In this document: piece after piece, positions 60,218-64,000 of the stretch
Layout: each line of letters starts with the position of its first letter
Numbering within the stretch: position 1 is the first letter of the stretch
Assembly: GCA_035701285.1 (NCBI GenBank)
Contig: DASSNT010000032.1
Coordinates: 22,690-86,689 of the forward strand
DNA length: 64,000 bases
Reading direction: 5' to 3'
From: DASSBR01 sp035701285
GTDB lineage: Bacteria > Pseudomonadota > Gammaproteobacteria > Natronospirales > DASSBR01
Made by a program: the position numbers and the translations under genes
Notes under the pieces: generated by a model
The model's input: the letters and a program-made list of their open reading frames with translations, nothing else
Database searches by the model: none
Told to the model about the DNA's origin: nothing

Positions 60218-60838
60218 TTGAAGAAGCTCAACAGGCCAATCCTGCTGGCGGCCGTGACTTTGTTCACGGCCGCCGCCTTTTGCAGCCCTGCCTCGGCGGC
60301 CGGCGGCAAGCGAGGCGCATCGGCCAACCCGCTGAGTTACACGTGGTTGCGGATCGGCGGCGCGTCGCAGGAGTCGGATTATTTCGACGACCGCGCGCAA
60401 GGCTATTCGCTGCAGGGTTCCTGGCAGCTCGACGAGAACGTCTATCTGCTTGGCAGCGCGGCACGGCTCGATTTCGACCAGTTGCCGGGGCGTGAGCACA
60501 TCTACGGCGTGGGTATCGGCTATCAGGAAAATCCGATGGGCGACATCTCCGCATTCCTGCAAGCGGAGGTTTTCCGGACCCGGCTGGATTTGCCGGGCGG
60601 CGACCGCACGGACGACTGGGCGCGCTTCAGCTGGGGATTTCGAGCGCTGCTCGGCAAGGACTCGCCATGGGAGCTGGACGGCGCGGTGTATTATGATGCG
60701 CAAGACGATTTCGGCGATCGCGACTTTGGTGCGTGGTTCGGCATCGGTGTTGTCTGGGATCATGTCGGCCTGCGCCTGGTGGGCGATCACAATGGATCGC
60801 AGGATACGGTTCGGCTCGGCTTGAGCGTTTATTTTTGA
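60218..60838 (+). CDS. small outer-membrane beta-barrel-like protein
   Basis: A 206-residue protein with a signal peptide (residues 1-27, ending PASAA). Alternating-hydrophobicity strands follow (YSLQGSWQLDENVYLLGSAA, GVGIGYQE and others), and it ends in Phe (LSVYF), the C-terminal mark of outer-membrane barrels. Eight strands are plausible. No family name can be given. It starts with TTG 13 nt after the CPA1 stop, which suggests cotranscription. Confidence 0.7.
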   Translation: MKKLNRPILLAAVTLFTAAAFCSPASAAGGKRGASANPLSYTWLRIGGASQESDYFDDRAQGYSLQGSWQLDENVYLLGSAARLDFDQLPGREHIYGVGIGYQENPMGDISAFLQAEVFRTRLDLPGGDRTDDWARFSWGFRALLGKDSPWELDGAVYYDAQDDFGDRDFGAWFGIGVVWDHVGLRLVGDHNGSQDTVRLGLSVYF

Positions 60839-60870
60839 ACGGATTCTATAATTAACAAGGAAGCATTCGG

Positions 60871-62193
60871 ATGAATATCACTATTTTTGGATCGGGCTAT
60901 GTCGGTCTGGTGACCGGCACGTGTTTTGCCGACGTCGGTAACGATGTGTTGTGCGTCGATGTGGACACGGACAAGGTCGCGCGGCTGAACCGCGGCGAGG
61001 TGCCGATTCACGAACCCGGCCTGGAGAAGCTGATCCACCGCAACGCGGCGGCAGGGCGGCTTCAGTTCACGACGGACATCGCGGCGGGCGTCGCGCATGG
61101 CCTGTTTCAGTTCATTGCGGTCGGCACGCCGCCGGATGAGGATGGCTCGGCCGATCTTCAGTACGTGCTGGCAGTGGCGCGCAGCATCGGCGAGCACATG
61201 GAAGACTTCAAGCTGGTCGTGGACAAGTCGACGGTGCCGGTCGGAACTGCCGACAGGGTGCGCGAGACGATCGGTGAGGCGCTGTCGGCGCGCGGCGCGT
61301 CGGTGGATTTCGATGTCGTGTCCAATCCGGAGTTTCTGAAGGAGGGCGCGGCAATCGAGGATTTCATGAAGCCCGATCGCATCATCGTCGGCGTCGAGCG
61401 CGATGACAGCGTGGCGTTGCTGGAAAACCTGTACAGCCCGTTCAACCGCAATCACAATCGCATGATCGTGATGGATGTACGCTCGGCGGAGCTGACGAAG
61501 TACGCGGCGAACGCGATGCTGGCGACGAAGATCAGTTTCATGAACGAGATGGCGAATATCGCCGATCACGTCGGCGCCGATATCGAGAATGTGCGCATTG
61601 GCATGGGGTCGGATCCGCGCATCGGTTACCACTTCATTTATCCCGGCGCAGGTTACGGCGGCTCTTGCTTTCCGAAGGATGTGCGCGCGCTGGAGCGCAC
61701 CGCCCGGCAGTATGCTTACGACGGACGCATTCTTGCGGCAGTCGAGCAGATCAACGACAACCAGAAGAAGGTTCTGTTCGACAAGATCAGCAAGCATTAC
61801 GGCGACAATTTGAAGGGCAAGACGTTTGCATTGTGGGGGCTGGCGTTCAAGCCGAACACGGACGACATGCGCGAGGCGCCGAGCCGGGTGCTGATGGAGG
61901 CGCTCTGGAACGCCGGCGCGAAGGTGCGGGCATTCGACCCTGAAGCGATGGGGGAGACGCGCCGGCTGTATGGTGAACGCGACGATTTGACCTTGTGCGA
62001 TACGGCGGATGAAGCCTGTGCCGGTGCCGATGCGCTGGTGTTGATGACCGAATGGCGGCCGTTCCGGAGCCCGAATTTCGATGCCATCAAGGCGTCGTTG
62101 AGCGAGCCGGTGATCTTTGATGGGCGCAACGTCTACGACCCGAGCTATTTACGGCGGATCGGGTTTACTTATTATGGAATCGGGCGGCGGTAA
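60871..62193 (+). CDS. ugd: UDP-glucose 6-dehydrogenase
   Basis: A 440-residue NAD-dependent enzyme making UDP-glucuronate for polysaccharides. The N-terminal ITIFGSGYVGLVTGTCFA binding loop, the STVPVGTADRVR loop, NPEFLKEGAAIEDFMKPDRI and the catalytic Cys in GYGGSCFPKDVRAL are intact. The GDP-mannose dehydrogenase family is close, but this spacing fits UDP-glucose enzymes better. No capsule genes are nearby. The stop is followed by family 1 repeat copy D. Confidence 0.93.
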   Translation: MNITIFGSGYVGLVTGTCFADVGNDVLCVDVDTDKVARLNRGEVPIHEPGLEKLIHRNAAAGRLQFTTDIAAGVAHGLFQFIAVGTPPDEDGSADLQYVLAVARSIGEHMEDFKLVVDKSTVPVGTADRVRETIGEALSARGASVDFDVVSNPEFLKEGAAIEDFMKPDRIIVGVERDDSVALLENLYSPFNRNHNRMIVMDVRSAELTKYAANAMLATKISFMNEMANIADHVGADIENVRIGMGSDPRIGYHFIYPGAGYGGSCFPKDVRALERTARQYAYDGRILAAVEQINDNQKKVLFDKISKHYGDNLKGKTFALWGLAFKPNTDDMREAPSRVLMEALWNAGAKVRAFDPEAMGETRRLYGERDDLTLCDTADEACAGADALVLMTEWRPFRSPNFDAIKASLSEPVIFDGRNVYDPSYLRRIGFTYYGIGRR

Positions 62194-62210
62194 GTTCTTT
62201 GCTGTCGCAG

Positions 62211-62321
62211 GGGAGGCGGCGGGGTGGCTTCTTTCCAGAACGCCGTAAATACATCCCTGTAGGCTCCGGTCGCGGCGTCCTGCCGCTCACGCTCTGGAAA
62301 GAAGCCACCCCGCCACCTCCC
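62211..62321 (+). repeat. 3'-end palindromic repeat, family 1, copy D
   Basis: Arms 62211-62239 and 62293-62321 pair at nearly every position. The loop begins ACGCCGTAAATACATCCC, continues TGTAGGCTCCGGTCGCGGCG and ends GCCGCTCACGC. It starts 17 nt after the ugd stop, co-oriented. Stem bases are unrelated to those of copies B and C. Confidence 0.9.
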
Positions 62322-62347
62322 TTTGAGGTTGTCGCCTCTCTGCTCTG

Positions 62348-62370
62348 CCCCTCTCCCGTCGGGAGAGGGG
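62348..62370. repeat. CCCCTCTCCC/GGGAGAGGGG dispersed palindrome
   Basis: A perfect 10-bp inverted repeat with a GTC loop, followed by TTGGGGTGAGGG. This is a dispersed repeat type common in proteobacterial intergenic regions (established knowledge, details from memory). It lies between ugd and ccdA. Confidence 0.75.
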
Positions 62371-62384
62371 TTGGGGTGAGGGTT

Positions 62385-62400
62385 CGGTGAAGCTTCACCG
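62385..62400. promoter_or_regulatory. perfect 16-bp palindrome upstream of ccdA
   Basis: CGGTGAAGCTTCACCG is a perfect palindrome without a loop, 40 bp before the ccdA ATG and directly after the dispersed repeat. Its form suits a dimeric regulator better than a terminator. Function unknown. Confidence 0.4.
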
Positions 62401-62439
62401 TTGGAACCTCCCCCTCGTTCTTGAGATAATTACCGGACG

Positions 62440-63183
62440 ATGAACGACATCTCCATCTTCGCCGCCTTAATCGCCGGCATAGTCTCTTTCCTTTCCCCGT
62501 GCGTGCTCCCCCTGGTGCCGGGTTATCTGTCCTATATCTCCGGCGTCTCGCAGCAGGATTTTGCCCTGGCCGCTTCGAACGAGGCGGTGGTGGATCGCGC
62601 GGCGCTGTTGCGCGGCGTGACGGCGAACGCGCTGTTTTTCGTGCTCGGTTTCACGACAATCTTCGTGGCGCTGGGTGCGTCGGCAACCAGTATCGGCCGG
62701 TTTCTGTTCCAGAGCAGTCCCGTTTTTACCCGGATCGCGGGCGCGGTGATCATCGTTTTCGGCCTGCATATCACCGGCTTGTTGCGTATTCCGTTCCTGT
62801 ACCGGGAAAAGCGTTACCAGACCAGCGAACGGCCGCGCTCGCTCGCCGGCGCTTACGGCATCGGGATGGCGTTCGCGTTCGGCTGGACGCCGTGCATCGG
62901 GCCGATTCTCGGCGGCGTGCTGGCGATGGCGGCGACGCAGGGGACGGTGACGGAGGGCGTCGGGCTGCTGACGGTGTATTCGCTGGGCCTCGGCGTGCCG
63001 TTCATTCTGGCGGCGCTGGGGTTCAACTACCTGATCAGTTTTATTACCCGCTTTCGGCGCTTTTTCCGCGGCGTCGAGATCGTGGCCGGAGTGCTGCTGA
63101 TCGCGGTCGGCGTGCTGGTGCTGACGGGGCGCATGACCTGGCTGAGCCAGCAGCTCAGTTTTCTGAATGGGTTCGTCCTATAA
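62440..63183 (+). CDS. ccdA: cytochrome c biogenesis protein CcdA
   Basis: A 247-residue membrane protein with six hydrophobic segments, moving reducing equivalents from cytoplasmic thioredoxin across the membrane. The redox-active cysteines are placed as in the family: SFLSPCVLPLVPGYLS in the first helix and FGWTPCIGPILGG in the fourth. Periplasmic partners could include the TlpA-like protein at 7543-8061, but that is inference. It is a stand-alone CcdA without a DsbD extension. Confidence 0.93.
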   Translation: MNDISIFAALIAGIVSFLSPCVLPLVPGYLSYISGVSQQDFALAASNEAVVDRAALLRGVTANALFFVLGFTTIFVALGASATSIGRFLFQSSPVFTRIAGAVIIVFGLHITGLLRIPFLYREKRYQTSERPRSLAGAYGIGMAFAFGWTPCIGPILGGVLAMAATQGTVTEGVGLLTVYSLGLGVPFILAALGFNYLISFITRFRRFFRGVEIVAGVLLIAVGVLVLTGRMTWLSQQLSFLNGFVL

Positions 63184-63222
63184 GTTACAATAGCTCCCTT
63201 TTTCCAGCCTTGAGGAACGCGC

Positions 63223-64000
63223 ATGTTCAGCGCCGACATGACCATCGCCGGGTTTGACAACGAGCTGGCCGAGGCGATTGCCGCCGAGGCGCAACGCCAG
63301 GAAGATCACATCGAGCTGATCGCCTCGGAAAATTACGCGAGCCCCCGGGTGCTGGAGGCGCAGGGCTCGGTGCTGACCAACAAGTACGCCGAAGGTTACC
63401 CCGGCAAGCGCTTCTACGGCGGCTGCGAGCATGTGGACGTGGTCGAGCAGCTCGCGATCGAGCGCGCCTGCGAGCTGTTCGGCGCCGATTACGCCAACGT
63501 GCAGCCGCACTCCGGCTCGCAGGCCAACGGCGCGGTGTTTCTCGCGTTGGTGGAGCCGGGCGACACCGTGCTCGGCATGAGCCTGGACGCGGGCGGCCAC
63601 CTGACCCACGGCGCCAGGCCCAACTTCTCCGGCCGCACCTACAACGCCGTGCAGTACGGCCTCGACCCCGATACCGGCCTGATCGACTACGAGCAGATCG
63701 AGCGCCTTGCCCTGGAGCACGAGCCCAAGCTCCTGATCGGCGGTTTCTCGGCCTACTCGCGCGAGATCGACTGGGCGCGCATGCGCACCATTGCGGACAA
63801 GGTCGGCGCCTGGTTCATGGTCGACATGGCGCACGTGGCCGGCCTGGTCGCGGCGGGCGAGTATCCGGACCCGCTGCCGCACGCGCACGTGGTCACCACC
63901 ACCACGCACAAGACCCTGCGCGGTCCGCGCGGCGGGCTGATCCTGAGCAAGGGCCAGCCGGACGTGGAAAAGAAGCTCAACAGTGCCGTGTTCCCCGGCC
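63223..64000 (+). CDS. glyA: serine hydroxymethyltransferase (3' end beyond window)
   Basis: The first 259 or so residues of a PLP enzyme converting serine to glycine while charging tetrahydrofolate. DHIELIASENYASPRVLEAQ, NKYAEGYPGKRFYGGCEHVD, GSQANGAVFLAL and the PLP-lysine motif TTTTHKTLRGPRGG are canonical. GAGGAA precedes the ATG. The coding sequence looks richer in G+C than most of the window, which could reflect high expression or a different origin. The frame is open to the right edge. Confidence 0.97.
   Translation, partial: MFSADMTIAGFDNELAEAIAAEAQRQEDHIELIASENYASPRVLEAQGSVLTNKYAEGYPGKRFYGGCEHVDVVEQLAIERACELFGADYANVQPHSGSQANGAVFLALVEPGDTVLGMSLDAGGHLTHGARPNFSGRTYNAVQYGLDPDTGLIDYEQIERLALEHEPKLLIGGFSAYSREIDWARMRTIADKVGAWFMVDMAHVAGLVAAGEYPDPLPHAHVVTTTTHKTLRGPRGGLILSKGQPDVEKKLNSAVFPG

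Overview
The window is a chromosome segment of a gammaproteobacterium with roughly 60-65 % G+C. Gene order supports this: metG-rnfB-nth, mrp-dcd, purM-purN, valS-holC-pepA-lptFG, pcnB-folK-panBC, yceD-rpmF-plsX-fabH, tig-clpP-clpX-lon-hupB-ppiD and mltD-gloB-yafS-rnhA-dnaQ are all gammaproteobacterial neighbourhoods. The combination, with a xanthomonadin-like pigment locus, points towards Xanthomonadales/Nevskiales relatives. That placement is inference. Almost everything is housekeeping and densely packed, with many ATGA or GTGA stop/start overlaps. No phage, insertion sequence or CRISPR array is visible.

Layout. 1-14.4 kb: PAP2 phosphatase (cut by the left edge), N-formylglutamate amidohydrolase family protein, exported methyltransferase, ferredoxin-NADP reductase, nth/rnfB/metG, tlpA-like, mrp, dcd, DUF3108, purN/purM, DUF2066, hda. 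14.4-23.4 kb: DUF2069, wrbA, valS, holC, pepA, lptF, lptG, RDD protein. 23.6-31.4 kb: tRNA-Glu, pcnB, folK, deoxynucleoside kinase, panB, panC, maf, yceD, rpmF, plsX, fabH. 31.5-37.1 kb: a compact arylpolyene/xanthomonadin-like operon (ACP, AMP ligase, ketosynthase, chain-length-factor-like protein, GT2 glycosyltransferase, flavin halogenase-like enzyme). It sits where fabD-fabG-acpP-fabF would normally follow fabH. 37.6-46.5 kb: tRNA-Leu, a frameshifted tig, clpP, clpX, lon, hupB, tRNA-Val, tRNA-Asp, ppiD. 46.5-53.5 kb: dicarboxylate symporter, fabI, mltD, gloB, yafS-like, rnhA, dnaQ. 53.7-60.8 kb: DUF4168 gene with a near-perfect sigma-54 promoter, a histidine kinase and sigma-54 activator pair, nhaB, a CPA1 antiporter and a small outer-membrane barrel. 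60.9-64 kb: ugd, ccdA and glyA (cut by the right edge).

The most unusual layer is non-coding. At least three families of structured repeats occupy gene 3' ends and tRNA flanks. In each family the framework or loops are conserved while the stem sequences differ between copies yet still pair, so the structure is conserved rather than the sequence. One ~110-nt family lies 1-17 nt after stop codons in the same orientation as the upstream gene (four copies). A 130-bp cruciform family fills two convergent gene gaps with identical length. A four-hairpin family sits beside tRNA genes. A 262-bp element with long terminal inverted repeats separates a candidate promoter from tRNA-Leu. A CGAATCC(C) tandem array fills one convergent gap, and relics of the same repeat form the C-terminal codons of hda and rnhA.

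Other unusual points: folK can only be read full length from an AUU start, lptF only from a CUG start, and tig is split by a 7-bp tandem duplication.
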